NCBI GenBank assembly: GCA_943788645.1
Contig: CALSRC010000012.1
Span: 62,001-126,000 of the forward strand
Direction: 5' to 3'
Origin: UA16 sp002292325
Lineage (GTDB): Bacteria > Bacteroidota > Bacteroidia > Flavobacteriales_D > Sanyastnellaceae
Length of the DNA stretch: 64,000 nucleotides
Shown: positions 24,941-34,529 of the stretch, one piece after another
Position numbering within the stretch: the stretch's first letter is position 1
Layout of the letters: the number at the start of each line of letters is the position of its first letter
Position numbers and translations under genes: made by a program
Notes under the pieces: generated by a model
Told to the model about the DNA's origin: nothing
The model's database searches: none
Seen by the model: the letters and a program-made list of their open reading frames with translations, nothing else

Positions 24941-26487
24941 CTGCGGATGAATTGTCGCATCGATGCCGGAAGGTAAATCGTCCACTTTTCGCGAAGTTCC
25001 AGATCACCTCCGTCAATCACCTCCGGGTTTCGCATCCCAAGGATTGCCCAAACCAACAAGGACCAACTGATGACAAGGGCTACTTGCGCGGCTAGAGCCC
25101 AAGCCACGATGCCACCCGTTGGATCCAACCATTCGAAACCAAGGGAGTCAATGCACCAAAATCCAGGCGCGGCTATCACTATTCCAATGAGGCCGGGCGC
25201 AATGGAGCGGCCAAAGGCATTCCAAGTGAGATTCAAAGCAGGTGTAATCCAAGCGAAAAAGACGATAAATTGCACCAATGTGCAGCCTGTGACTGCCCAT
25301 GCAACCCCCCGGATTCCAAAACCTTGTTGCATCGCCCACCATGCGGTACATGCGATTCCGATGAGGTAGAAGCTTTTGATGAAGATGGCTGGAATAAGCC
25401 GATCGGTTGCCCGGACAGTGGCATCGGCCAATTTGATGAGCGATCGGAATCCCACGCCAAGGAATAAGATCCGAACGACGGCACCTGCCTCCAAATACTC
25501 TTTTCCGAGCAAGATCACGGCAACTTCCGTGGAGAACCAAGCCAAGGCCAAACTTCCCGGAAAGATGACCCAAGCGATCAGGCCCAAGCCTCGCATCAGA
25601 ACGCGATTGAGCGCTTGGGTATCGGATTGAAGTGCAGACATTCCGCTAAAGAGCACACTGTCTCCTAACTTGCCCAGGATGGTAATGGGAAGGGACATCA
25701 AATGCGCCGATCTGTCGTAGACTCCTGTAGAACTCCATCCTCCCGTGGATGCAGCGTTCGACTGATTGAATTCTCCGACGATCAATGTATCAACCTTGGT
25801 TGAAGTGTAGTTCAACCAATTGAATACCGTCGATTTACCTCCATAGACCAACATGCTGCGCAAATCTGGCCAAGACCATTTGCCCCAGATGTGCCGGGAT
25901 CCTTCAGGCCGAATAAGCCAGTAGGCTATTCCCAACAATGCGTTTTGGCTGAGCAGCGCTCCCACATACGCCCATATTCCATAGCCTGCGTAGGCTAGGC
26001 CAAGTCCGATTCCTAAGTTGCCAATGGCCATGCTGATAAATGCCGCTGCAAATAGGCGTTTAAATTGCATGTGACGGATCAAAAGGCTCCTCGGAATCAA
26101 GGCGATGCTGGACAGAATGAAACTGAATGAGATCCAACGCAAGACGTTCGTTAGGACGTCACTGTTGAACCATTCTCCGATCCATGGCGCTGCCACATAC
26201 ATCAATAAAAAGAAAACACCTCCGAGCCCCAAAGAGAAATGAAACGCTGCCCGGATATTCTCGGGTTGAAGGTTTTTACGCTGAATCAAGGACGGCCCAA
26301 TGCCAATCTGGGCAAAAATCTCGATGAAGCCTACCACCACAAGCGCGATGGACATGATGCCAAAATCAGCTTTGGAAATCAAGCGTGCAAGGAGCATGAT
26401 GAAGACCAACTGCAGCAATACCTGGCTCACAACGTTCACCGATTGCCATCGAATCGAGGTTGCAAATGCAGGCGGCTGACGTCTCAT
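24937..26487 (-). CDS. polysaccharide flippase (Wzx/MATE-like)
   Basis: 516 residues with about 12-14 hydrophobic helices and the typical N-terminus of oligosaccharide flippases (SIRWQSVNVVSQVLLQLVFIMLLARLISKADFGIMSIALVV split by short loops). The conserved IGIGPSLIQRKNL stretch follows. Such proteins move lipid-linked sugar units across the inner membrane for O-antigen, capsule or exopolysaccharide. No glycosyltransferase cluster is next to it, so the substrate cannot be named. It starts two bases after rny. Confidence 0.88.
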   Translation of the reverse strand: MRRQPPAFATSIRWQSVNVVSQVLLQLVFIMLLARLISKADFGIMSIALVVVGFIEIFAQIGIGPSLIQRKNLQPENIRAAFHFSLGLGGVFFLLMYVAAPWIGEWFNSDVLTNVLRWISFSFILSSIALIPRSLLIRHMQFKRLFAAAFISMAIGNLGIGLGLAYAGYGIWAYVGALLSQNALLGIAYWLIRPEGSRHIWGKWSWPDLRSMLVYGGKSTVFNWLNYTSTKVDTLIVGEFNQSNAASTGGWSSTGVYDRSAHLMSLPITILGKLGDSVLFSGMSALQSDTQALNRVLMRGLGLIAWVIFPGSLALAWFSTEVAVILLGKEYLEAGAVVRILFLGVGFRSLIKLADATVRATDRLIPAIFIKSFYLIGIACTAWWAMQQGFGIRGVAWAVTGCTLVQFIVFFAWITPALNLTWNAFGRSIAPGLIGIVIAAPGFWCIDSLGFEWLDPTGGIVAWALAAQVALVISWSLLVWAILGMRNPEVIDGGDLELREKWTIYLPASMRQFIRR

Positions 26488-26489
26488 GC

Positions 26490-28031
26490 TTATCTCGCGA
26501 TGCTCACAGATCGTTTCTCACGGATGACCGTGACTTTTACCTGACCGGGGTAGGTCATGTCATTCATGATCCGTTGGGAAAGGTCGACTGAAAGTTGATC
26601 TGCCTGGTCGTCTGAAACTTGATCACTTTCGACCATAACACGCAGTTCTCGTCCCGCTTGAATTGCGAAAGACTTGGTGACTCCTGGAAATTCCAAAGCT
26701 AAGTTCTCGAGGTCGCGCAGGCGCTGGATGTAAGCTTCAACCATTTCCCTTCGGGCGCCCGGACGAGCACCTGAGATTGCATCACATACTTGAACAATGG
26801 GAGAGAGCAGCGTTGTCATCTCGATTTCATCGTGGTGGGCTCCAATCGCGTTCAGAATATCCGGCTTTTCTCCGCATCGCTCGGCGATTTTCATCCCCAG
26901 CAACGCGTGCGGCAACTCACTTTCTTCATCGCTCACTTTTCCAATGTCATGAAGCAATCCGGCTCGTTTCGCTGCTTTGGTGTCCAGCCCCAATTCGGCC
27001 GCCATGGTAGCGCAAAGATTGGCAACCTCTCGGCTGTGCTGAAGCAAGTTTTGTCCATAAGATGAACGGTATTTCATGCGGCCTACCATGCGCGTTAGTT
27101 CGCCTTTCATGTTGTGTATGCCCAAGTCGATGCACGTTCGCTTTCCGATTTCCAAGATTTCTTCGTCGAGTTTCTTGGTGACTTTGGCGACCACTTCTTC
27201 AATACGGGCGGGGTGGATGCGACCATCGGTTACCAATTGATGGAGGGAAAGTCGAGCAATCTCGCGACGAACCGGATCGAAACAGCTCAAAATGATGGCC
27301 TCTGGTGTGTCGTCTACAATGAATTCTACGCCCGTTGATGCTTCCAAAGCACGGATGTTACGGCCTTCGCGGCCGATGATGCGGCCTTTAATATCATCAT
27401 TGGTGATGTTAAAGACGGACACTGAATTTTCCACACTGTGCTCTGTTGCCACGCGTTGAATGGTCTGGATGACGATCTTTTTCGCGTCGTGGCTTGCTTT
27501 CAGCTTCGCATCATCGAGGATGTCTTGCACTTGGGAAGAAGCCAATGCTTTGGCATCATTCAGGATTTGTTCCTTGAGGACTTCTTTTGCCTCATCGGCG
27601 GACATGTTGGAGATTTTTTCGAGCAAGTCGACGGCACGTTGACGCTCTTTATCCAAGTCTTTCCCTTTGTTTTGGAGGGCCTCCAGTCGCTGAGCAATCT
27701 TGTCTTTTTCGCGGTCCAGATGACTTTCTTTGGACTTCACTCGGTCTTGCTCCTTCTTGACGTTGTTCAACTCGTTTCGCAGTTTATCCTCCTTGGATTG
27801 AATAGCCGCATTGCGCTCCTTGGTCTCGCTATTGTGCTTCTCTTTTAGTTCAATAAAGCGTTCCTTAGCTTGCAGAATTTTTTTCTCCTTGATGTTTTCG
27901 CCATGCTCTTCAGCTTTGGCTAGAATTTGTTCTTTCTGGCTTGAAAGAAAGCGGTTAAATAGGGCGTAGCCTAAGCCTCCGCCGACCACAAGGCCTGCCA
28001 GTGATCCAATTAAAATTGTGGTTATGTCCAT
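26490..28031 (-). CDS. rny: ribonuclease Y
   Basis: 513 residues. An N-terminal membrane helix (about 5-25) is followed by a long coiled coil (about 30-180). Then come a KH RNA-binding domain (GRIIGREGRNIRALEAST), and an HD phosphodiesterase domain with LLHDIGK as metal site. RNase Y is a membrane-tethered endonuclease that starts mRNA decay. Length and domain order are complete. Downstream of zapA with 16 bases between, as commonly seen in Bacteroidota. Confidence 0.97.
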   Translation of the reverse strand: MDITTILIGSLAGLVVGGGLGYALFNRFLSSQKEQILAKAEEHGENIKEKKILQAKERFIELKEKHNSETKERNAAIQSKEDKLRNELNNVKKEQDRVKSKESHLDREKDKIAQRLEALQNKGKDLDKERQRAVDLLEKISNMSADEAKEVLKEQILNDAKALASSQVQDILDDAKLKASHDAKKIVIQTIQRVATEHSVENSVSVFNITNDDIKGRIIGREGRNIRALEASTGVEFIVDDTPEAIILSCFDPVRREIARLSLHQLVTDGRIHPARIEEVVAKVTKKLDEEILEIGKRTCIDLGIHNMKGELTRMVGRMKYRSSYGQNLLQHSREVANLCATMAAELGLDTKAAKRAGLLHDIGKVSDEESELPHALLGMKIAERCGEKPDILNAIGAHHDEIEMTTLLSPIVQVCDAISGARPGARREMVEAYIQRLRDLENLALEFPGVTKSFAIQAGRELRVMVESDQVSDDQADQLSVDLSQRIMNDMTYPGQVKVTVIREKRSVSIAR

Positions 28032-28047
28032 AATTGTCTGATATGTA

Positions 28048-28334
28048 TCAGACCGCCAAGGCTGCTTGCATGCGCTCAGAAATGCGGTTCATGCGATTGA
28101 GTGTTTTCGTCGAAATTCCATCTGCTTCCGACGAGTCAGGCTCGGTCGATTCGGAAATATGAAGGGCCGTAAGCGCCAGTAAAGTCCACTGGATCGTCCA
28201 CTTGGAATTGTTCTTGAAAGGTTGCGTACTGCGCATTGATTTTGGCTGCTGCTCGCTTCAAATTAGCCACCTCGTGACGAGGTGCTTCTAACGGATACTC
28301 TCTTCCTGCTATGTTAATTTGAAATGCTTTCCAT
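28048..28334 (-). CDS. zapA: cell division protein ZapA, two +1 frameshifts as sequenced
   Basis: Removing one T at 28318-28320 and one A at 28181-28183 (plus-strand bases) gives a 94-residue protein starting MESISINIAGREYPL, with EVANLKRAAAKINAQY, VDLLALTALHISES and a C-terminal coiled coil. This is the ZapA pattern; ZapA cross-links FtsZ filaments at the division ring. The ATG overlaps the TGA of the upstream coiled-coil gene by one base, and rny follows, the common Bacteroidota order. As written, no frame covers more than about two thirds. Because both changes lengthen a homopolymer, base-call errors are likely. Confidence 0.8.
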
Positions 28335-28696
28335 CAAGACTCAAGTATTGCGATGCACGTTTCTATTTCACTCAAAAGCAATTGAACGTCTGTGCGGTCA
28401 ATGCTTGGGGTATCTGATGATTGAGAATGGGGTAAATGTGTAGAGGGTGAACTTTGGGAAACATCCAATGACAATTGCTGATGCGCTATCCGCTGATGAT
28501 TTGGATTTAATCGTTCCAATTCATCTTTCATCTCTGCATTTTGCTTCTGCAATTTTTGCAATTCCAACCGGGTGTTTTGAAGCAAAATGGATTGCTTTTC
28601 ATACGCCGTCACCAACATTTCTGCCTGCTCCACAAAGGACTCTAGCCTTTCGGCTGTCGATTGTTTGTGGGTTGCTATTGCAGGATCGTTGTTCAT
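28334..28696 (-). CDS. coiled-coil protein upstream of zapA
   Basis: 120 residues. A coiled coil covers about 15-65 (ERLESFVEQAEMLVTAYEKQ...LELQKLQKQNAEMKDELERLN), followed by a Ser/His/Pro-rich linker and a short C-terminal helix (TDVQLLLSEIETCIAILES). A gene like this regularly precedes zapA in Bacteroidota and may be a division accessory protein of ZapB type; that is an inference from context. No signal peptide. First gene of the unit, with an exact -7 box 15 bases upstream. Confidence 0.72.
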   Translation of the reverse strand: MNNDPAIATHKQSTAERLESFVEQAEMLVTAYEKQSILLQNTRLELQKLQKQNAEMKDELERLNPNHQRIAHQQLSLDVSQSSPSTHLPHSQSSDTPSIDRTDVQLLLSEIETCIAILES

Positions 28697-28711
28697 TTCC
28701 GTGGTTCATTA

Positions 28712-28719
28712 CAAACTTA
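28712..28719 (-). promoter_or_regulatory. -7 box of zapA-rny operon
   Basis: TAAGTTTG, exact match to TAnnTTTG, 15 bases before the ATG at 28696. Confidence 0.55.
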
Positions 28720-28766
28720 CGGACTGCAAGTGCGAATTCATAGTATTTCGCGTTGGGTTCCTATGT

Positions 28767-28774
28767 TAGTTTTG
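28767..28774 (+). promoter_or_regulatory. -7 box of M23 peptidase gene
   Basis: TAGTTTTG, exact match to TAnnTTTG, eight bases before the ATG at 28783. It supports the rebuilt N-terminus of the frameshifted gene. Confidence 0.55.
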
Positions 28775-28782
28775 CAATCCTC

Positions 28783-30518
28783 ATGTTGATGAACGAAAAA
28801 ACCCCGTGGACTCGGGTTGCTGATTTTCCTTGGATGGTCGGCCATGCTCGGTTTGAAGCCTGAGTTTTCGATGGCCCAAGAGGCAGGGCTTCCCGCCTGT
28901 TTTTGGCCAGTTTGAAGGGCTCAATGCACCGCTGGATATTCCCTTGGTTCTAGCGGGTAACTTCGGAGAACTGCGCCAAGATCATTTTCATACGGGGTTG
29001 GATTTTAAAACCGAGGGGAGAAAAGGGCTTCCTGTGCTTGCCGCCAGTGATGGGGTGATTGCTCGGGTGAAGGTTTCTCCCTACGGGTATGGTCGAGCGA
29101 TTTATTTGTCTGACCCCCAAGGTTTGACCACGGTTTATGCGCATTTGCAGCATTTTGCGCCGACTTTGGAGCAGTGGGTGGTTGAGCAGCAGTATGCCAG
29201 CCAGCGTTTTTCAATAGACGAACGTCCCAAGAGGGCTTTTAAGTTTGTGCAAGGAGATACCATTGGGTGGTCGGGAAATTCGGGAAGCAGTGGCGGACCG
29301 CACTTGCATTTTGAAGTCCGTGACACGAAAACGCAACATCCGATCAACCCGTTATTTTGGGGATTTGATGTGCCGGATGCGGTGGCTCCAGAATTGCAGG
29401 GGTTGTGGGTCCTTCCTGTGAACGGCTCGCAAGTGAATGGCTCCAACCGTCCGGTCCGCTTCAGTCCCGGGGCTCAGACGATTCGGATTGAGGGAAAGGC
29501 CCGACTGGGTCTCGAGGGCGTTGGATCGTTTGGAAGGGGCCCACTAACCGATGTGGGATATATCGGGCAGAGTTGTACGTGGATCGAATGCTTTGGTTTG
29601 CCTGGGAACCTGGACACTTTGGATTTTTCCGTGAACCGCGATATGAACGCCCATGCAGTGTATGATGCCTGGGACCGCACGGGTGAACAGGTGCATCGCA
29701 TGCACAGGCTTCCGGGGAATCGATTGCCGATTTATGAGGCCTATCGGACAAGTGACGTACTGGACGGTGGAGATTCGCTGGCTCGCGACATTGAGTTAAG
29801 GATATGGGATGTGCATGGCAATGGGTCGAAGGAGCGCTGGCATCTTCTTTTTGCGCCGCCAGTGACTGAAAAGGATACAGGGCTGTACCGGTACGATGAG
29901 CCGTTCGCGGTTCGGAATGGAATGGCCTCAGCCTCGGGATCTGCGCACGTATTTTACGACGACTTTGCATTTCCATTGGAGCTGCAGTTTCGGCAAGGCC
30001 TTGAAGCAAGGTGGCAAATTGGTCCTCAGGGCGTTCCGGCCTCCTTGCCGCTTAGCGTTGAATTGCCTTTGGATTCTGGAATGCGAGACAAAGTGATCGC
30101 CGTGCGAATGGATCAAGCCGGTCGAATTGAAGGTGTATACACGGGGAGGACGATGCGGGGGGATGTTTTTTCTTTTGAAACCAAAACATGTGGGATTTAT
30201 CAATTGGTGCGTGATACAATCGCGCCACTTTTAAGGCCACATCGCCAATACCGAACATCCGATTCAAATGAGCTTGAGGTGCGAGGTGTGGGAGAATTGA
30301 GGTTTGATTTGTCCGACCAATTATCGGGTATTGAAACATACGGAGCGCGATTGGACGGAGAGTGGATCCTTTTCCGTTGGGATCCGAAGCGTGAGCGAAT
30401 TTGGTACGAATGCAGCGATCAAAAGCACCGAAGAGCGACGAAGCAAGCCTTGGAAATTTGGGCAACGGATGCTGCGGGCAACCGGGTAGAGTGGAGCGGG
30501 ACCGTTTCCTTCAAATGA
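28783..30518 (+). CDS. M23 family metallopeptidase, two +1 frameshifts near N-terminus as sequenced
   Basis: Removing one G at 28814-28816 and one C at 28892-28894 joins a signal peptide (MLMNEKTPWTRLLIFLG..., ending near MAQEAG) to the mature protein, about 577 residues. The LytM/M23 domain at about 55-165 has the zinc ligands in HFHTGLDF and HLHFEVRD, with the usual VYAHLQH. It is a peptidoglycan endopeptidase or a related regulator in the periplasm. The last 400 residues are beta-rich with Ig-like segments (GIETYGARLDGEWILFRWD) typical of Bacteroidota M23 proteins. As written, the longest frame starts only at a TTG inside the domain (28944). Confidence 0.87.
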
Positions 30519-30539
30519 AGCATTTCCGTGGAGAGGGGG

Positions 30540-32915
30540 TCATTTCTCAAATCCTCGCAGACCTTGCTTTAATCTACTGTAATCAATAAACGATACAAGT
30601 CTGATTGACAGGCTATTAAAGAATCCTGACTCAAGCATTTGCGCGAAGTTGTTTCCGTAGGTTTGGGGCAACGCATATCCCGGGATTTCACCTGCCTGCG
30701 TTTGCTGAAACAATTGGTTTTTCCAAACGACATTCACTTCTGAACCTGGAGCAAAATTCCATTGGTAGACGAGGTCAATGCTCCAAGCGTTATAATTCAA
30801 GTCGTAATCGCTAGGGGCATAATCGGAGTTGTACGGAGCGGGGTCAAGACTGCCTGAGCTGGGCAGCTCATAAAATGAATCATACATGACTTGGCTCCAT
30901 GCATGACGCACCCGAGATGTCAAGCTCATGCGATTTGTAAAGATGTACGAGAGATTGAGAACTTGGGTTAGTTCGGTGTTTTCTCGCTTGCCAAAAATAC
31001 TCGTAAGCTCGCCCGATTCGAGGGTATCCAGAAAAGCCCAACCTCGCTCTTGATTTCGGTCCGTAAGCTTCCAAACGTATGTCATCATCAGGCGATCATT
31101 GAATCGAAAGCGAGGTGCCAAGCGGTAGGTGTTTTCCTTCCAATCTCGGTAGGTCCCTCCTCCTGCGTGCCAGTAACCCAAATCAATGGCGAATTGCTTT
31201 CGATAGTCGCTGCTATACCAGCCATTGATGCTGTACCAGGCGGGCTCTTGCCAAATTCGCCCTTCGATACGGGAAGCAAAGTAGTTGTTCCCATCCACCG
31301 GCTGTGAATTCACCTCCAGGTTCCATGTATTGAATTGGCGGGTTGTCGCTCTGCAAGAAGCAGATAGGAACCAATTATTGAACAGCCTAGGCGCTTCGAT
31401 TTGATTATAGGACGCCTCAAATGACCATTTGATGCGATTCCATCGCCCCCTCGGTTCGAACATGCCATAATCGATGTTGAGGAAGGTTGCTACTTCATTG
31501 GGAGCTTGCAAATAACCGAGGTCATTGGGATCATAATGAGCGGATTCCACGAAATGCCCGAGGTCGAAGGTGAAGTTGCCGGCCATTTTGCTAACGGCTA
31601 AATTCCACATGTGGCCTTCATCGTCATTGAGAGAATCTGCATCAAACTTTTGATTGAATGATCCACCTCCTTTCAGTGCCCACGTATTCGCAGGATTTCG
31701 GAGTTCGAAATCAGATGCTTGGACCCATGCATCATATCCTGCGCCTTCCCGGGTTACCAGGCTGGTGGTTGTGGTAGCAAATCCATTGTTCGGTAAGTTT
31801 TGATCTACAACAGCTACAGTGTAGGAGACGAGCGAAGTGTCCTCTTGCGCGGTGGCGACAGCTTGCAAAAGCCCCAAACCCAGCCCATTGGAAAAACGTC
31901 CTGAGATTTTTGACGCATTCAAAAGCCGGCCTTCTTCTCCGATTCTTCTCGAATAAAAAATGCCACTTTTATTGAAGAGTTCCGTCCCTTCTTTGAAAAA
32001 CTGCCTGTTTTCATTGAACCGAATTTCGAAAGGAGACAAGTTGAGCACCAAGTTGTCCGTGACGACCTGGCCAAAGTCGGGGATCAACGTCATGTCCAAG
32101 GTGAACGCGTTTCCGATTCCCACTTTCATGTCCATTCCGCCGTTGTAAGATTGCGCGGTTTCAGCGCTGTTCCAATCTTGGTATGCGCTGAGATATGGAA
32201 AAAGGCTGAGCCGCAAGGGAGGGACAATTCCATCGATGCCCTCGAGCATGCCGCCTTGGTTGAGGAGACGCTGGGTTGGATCCATGGGATTCCAAACGCT
32301 TTCCTCCCGCAGGCGACGAACGCTTCGGTACATGTTCATGCCCCATGACTGTTGGGCTCGCTCCGGAAATCGAAACGCCATCCAAGGAATTCTAAATTCA
32401 GCTACCCATCCCAAGGAATCTATCCGGCACACCACATCCCACACCGCATCCCAGGATGAGTCATCTCCCGTCGTTGAGATTTTCTGATCAATTTGGATTC
32501 CATCAGGTGTCGTAATGAACCGCACGGCGTTGAGGCCATCATTGAACGGGCTGAACCAGATTCCAAACTCGTCCGTGTTCATCGTGCGGTCCCGCTCACT
32601 TAATTGATGGAGAATCGAATCTGGAGAATCATCCCACATGCGAGCTCCGATGTACAAGGCGTTGTCATCGTAACCGAATCGCACCGAGGTTTGCTGGTTA
32701 GGATCTCCCCCGGGGTTGGGAGAATACTGTGTGAAATCGCCCTGCACAGGAATCATGTCCCATGCTTCATCGTCGAGTTGGCCATCGAGGGCAATGGGCG
32801 TGGTAATCCGTTGCCCAAGTGCCCGTCGTTGATCGATGTTTTGCGCTGAAGCGACAGAGCAAGCGGTCAGTGCAATGGTGACGCAGGTTGCCCAGTAGTT
32901 TCCTCTTCCTCTCAT
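30540..32915 (-). CDS. DUF5916 protein with CBM9-like N-terminal domain
   Basis: 791 residues. A signal peptide (ending in VASAQ) is followed by a carbohydrate-binding family 9-like domain (about 35-220; IALDGQLDDEAW, FGYDDNALYIGARMWD). The rest is a long beta-strand-rich DUF5916 region that looks like an outer-membrane barrel, with alternating aromatic strands and a C-terminal stretch ending in F. It is probably a surface protein that binds or helps import sugars or other ligands; the actual ligand is unknown. It lies 12 bases after mltG and ends convergent with the M23 gene. Confidence 0.85.
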   Translation of the reverse strand: MRGRGNYWATCVTIALTACSVASAQNIDQRRALGQRITTPIALDGQLDDEAWDMIPVQGDFTQYSPNPGGDPNQQTSVRFGYDDNALYIGARMWDDSPDSILHQLSERDRTMNTDEFGIWFSPFNDGLNAVRFITTPDGIQIDQKISTTGDDSSWDAVWDVVCRIDSLGWVAEFRIPWMAFRFPERAQQSWGMNMYRSVRRLREESVWNPMDPTQRLLNQGGMLEGIDGIVPPLRLSLFPYLSAYQDWNSAETAQSYNGGMDMKVGIGNAFTLDMTLIPDFGQVVTDNLVLNLSPFEIRFNENRQFFKEGTELFNKSGIFYSRRIGEEGRLLNASKISGRFSNGLGLGLLQAVATAQEDTSLVSYTVAVVDQNLPNNGFATTTTSLVTREGAGYDAWVQASDFELRNPANTWALKGGGSFNQKFDADSLNDDEGHMWNLAVSKMAGNFTFDLGHFVESAHYDPNDLGYLQAPNEVATFLNIDYGMFEPRGRWNRIKWSFEASYNQIEAPRLFNNWFLSASCRATTRQFNTWNLEVNSQPVDGNNYFASRIEGRIWQEPAWYSINGWYSSDYRKQFAIDLGYWHAGGGTYRDWKENTYRLAPRFRFNDRLMMTYVWKLTDRNQERGWAFLDTLESGELTSIFGKRENTELTQVLNLSYIFTNRMSLTSRVRHAWSQVMYDSFYELPSSGSLDPAPYNSDYAPSDYDLNYNAWSIDLVYQWNFAPGSEVNVVWKNQLFQQTQAGEIPGYALPQTYGNNFAQMLESGFFNSLSIRLVSFIDYSRLKQGLRGFEK

Positions 32916-32927
32916 CTTGTTTTGCCC

Positions 32928-33896
32928 TTAGCGGTAGATGCGTTCACGGTTCAACATGGCTTGGTATTCCCGCGCATTGCGCAGGTGTTGTGTATAGTTC
33001 CTCGCGAAGGCGTGGGTTCCCGATCCATCTGGTTTGGCGCACATGTAAAGAAAATTGTGTTTCTCGGAAAAGAGAACAGCTTCGATGTACATTGGTTCAG
33101 GAATGCGAATTGGACCGGGTGGAAGACCTGGATTTCGGTAGGTATTGTAGGGTGAAGTGATTTTTTTATCCTCATCCAACAGTCTGCGTAAGCCCCAATC
33201 TCCCAGGGCAAATTTCAGAGTTGGATCGGCCTGCAAGAGCATTTTCTTCTTCAACCGGTTCAAGTAGAGTCCTGCCACACGGGGGGCTTCCTTCAAGGAG
33301 GCTGTTTCCTCTTGAACAATGGAGGCAAGTGTGACCACTTCTTGCTGTGTGAGCCCCATGCTCCAGGCTTGTTTGAGGCGCCTGGTGGTCCACCAATTTT
33401 GGCTTTCTGTTCTCAGCCGATGGGCCAATTGCTCCCCGTCGCACTCCCAATAGACGCGGTAGGTGTTGGGGATGATTTGCCAGCGCATGCTGTCTGAATC
33501 AAGGGCTGCAACGATGGAAGCGCTGTCGGCCCAGATTCGCGGAGCCAGATGGCCCGCAATTTCAGCAACGGTTCGTTTGGAGGGGACGGGCAAACTGACT
33601 TCTTCGCGTTGACCGGTAGCGATTCGCCGGGCAATCTGATTGGCGGGTTGGGTGCCGACCGTGCAGTAGCGACCCGGGTAAATGCTCCATCCGCGCCAAT
33701 CAATGACCGCTGCGACCTCTGGATGCGACTCCTTCAATGCTTCCATGGCATTTGTACCCGGTTGAACATCCAAGCACCAGTTGGAAGAGGGGCCAACAGG
33801 CGCTGTCCAGAGCTGATACTTGGCAATTCCCCAAATTCCAGAGGCCGTGGCTGCCAGCCCCCAAATGAGGAGCAAGTTTCTCAATCGTTTATTCAT
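32928..33896 (-). CDS. mltG: endolytic transglycosylase MltG
   Basis: 322 residues from the ATG at 33896; a longer in-frame start would lie in the GNAT gene. One N-terminal membrane helix (about 8-26) is followed by the YceG/MltG domain with IIPNTYRVYWECDG, the catalytic Glu in LASIVQEET, and the closing SPYNTYRNPGLPPGPI motif. MltG cleaves nascent glycan strands and so limits their length during wall synthesis. Slightly shorter than the E. coli protein but complete. It overlaps the GNAT stop by eight bases. Confidence 0.94.
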   Translation of the reverse strand: MNKRLRNLLLIWGLAATASGIWGIAKYQLWTAPVGPSSNWCLDVQPGTNAMEALKESHPEVAAVIDWRGWSIYPGRYCTVGTQPANQIARRIATGQREEVSLPVPSKRTVAEIAGHLAPRIWADSASIVAALDSDSMRWQIIPNTYRVYWECDGEQLAHRLRTESQNWWTTRRLKQAWSMGLTQQEVVTLASIVQEETASLKEAPRVAGLYLNRLKKKMLLQADPTLKFALGDWGLRRLLDEDKKITSPYNTYRNPGLPPGPIRIPEPMYIEAVLFSEKHNFLYMCAKPDGSGTHAFARNYTQHLRNAREYQAMLNRERIYR

Positions 33897-34410
33897 GGTG
33901 AGTGGAGATGCGTTGAACCCAGATGGCATCTTTCCAGCCTTGGTCATGGCGGATCCAATCGTTGAAGCGACCACCTTTCGCGAAGCCTGCTCCCTCGAAC
34001 AAACGCAAGCTGGGATCATTCACCGCAGGTATTTCGGCCCAAAGTTGATGAAGTCCTAAATGTTCTGACGCATAATCAACGAGGAGCTGAAGACCTGCTT
34101 TGGCATGCCCAGCCTGGCGGTGGCCCGGGGCGATTGCCACCCCAACACCCGCGCGGCGGTTTCTCGGGTCGAGTTGGTACAAGTCAACCGCACCAACCGC
34201 CACCCCCTCGGTTGTTTCGACGATCAGCCTCAATTGTAAATCGCGGTACAAGTCATGGTCTCCGTTAATGTAACGCTGCAATGTGGCTTTATTCAATGGA
34301 GCAAGCTGGGCGCCCATCCACCACTCTTCAGTTGAATTCTCAAGTTGGAAAAGAAGATCCAAATCCTCGGGTTCCATGGCCCGTAATCGATGCGAGGAGC
34401 TCTGCAACAT
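33889..34410 (-). CDS. GNAT family N-acetyltransferase
   Basis: 173 residues of the RimJ/SpeG-like acetyltransferase type: RLRAMEPEDLDLLFQLEN at the start, the acetyl-CoA pyrophosphate loop in VAIAPGHRQAGHAKAGL, and the late NDPSLRLFEGAGF motif. It transfers an acetyl group from acetyl-CoA to an amine; substrate not predictable (polyamine or protein N-terminus are usual for relatives). First gene of GNAT-mltG-DUF5916. Its -7 box TATCTTTG sits exactly four bases before the ATG. Confidence 0.88.
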   Translation of the reverse strand: MLQSSSHRLRAMEPEDLDLLFQLENSTEEWWMGAQLAPLNKATLQRYINGDHDLYRDLQLRLIVETTEGVAVGAVDLYQLDPRNRRAGVGVAIAPGHRQAGHAKAGLQLLVDYASEHLGLHQLWAEIPAVNDPSLRLFEGAGFAKGGRFNDWIRHDQGWKDAIWVQRISTHHE

Positions 34411-34414
34411 GGGG

Positions 34415-34422
34415 CAAAGATA
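34415..34422 (-). promoter_or_regulatory. -7 box of GNAT-mltG operon, four bases before ATG
   Basis: TATCTTTG, exact match to TAnnTTTG, followed by CCCC and ATG. A TTG 17 bases upstream of the box could be the -33 element. Likely a leaderless transcript. Confidence 0.6.
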
Positions 34423-34529
34423 CCGTTGTTCCGGTCCAATGTGGGAGGTGCGAAATTCATTGGTAATTTGCAGCGGTTTTGAACCTCATCTGAGGGGAGA
34501 ATTCACGACACGACGATACACCACAACGC

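Noticed and set aside
29461..30009. 182-residue minus-strand frame inside the M23 gene
   Set aside because: Pro/Arg/Ser/His-rich composition typical of antisense shadow; no start context or domain.
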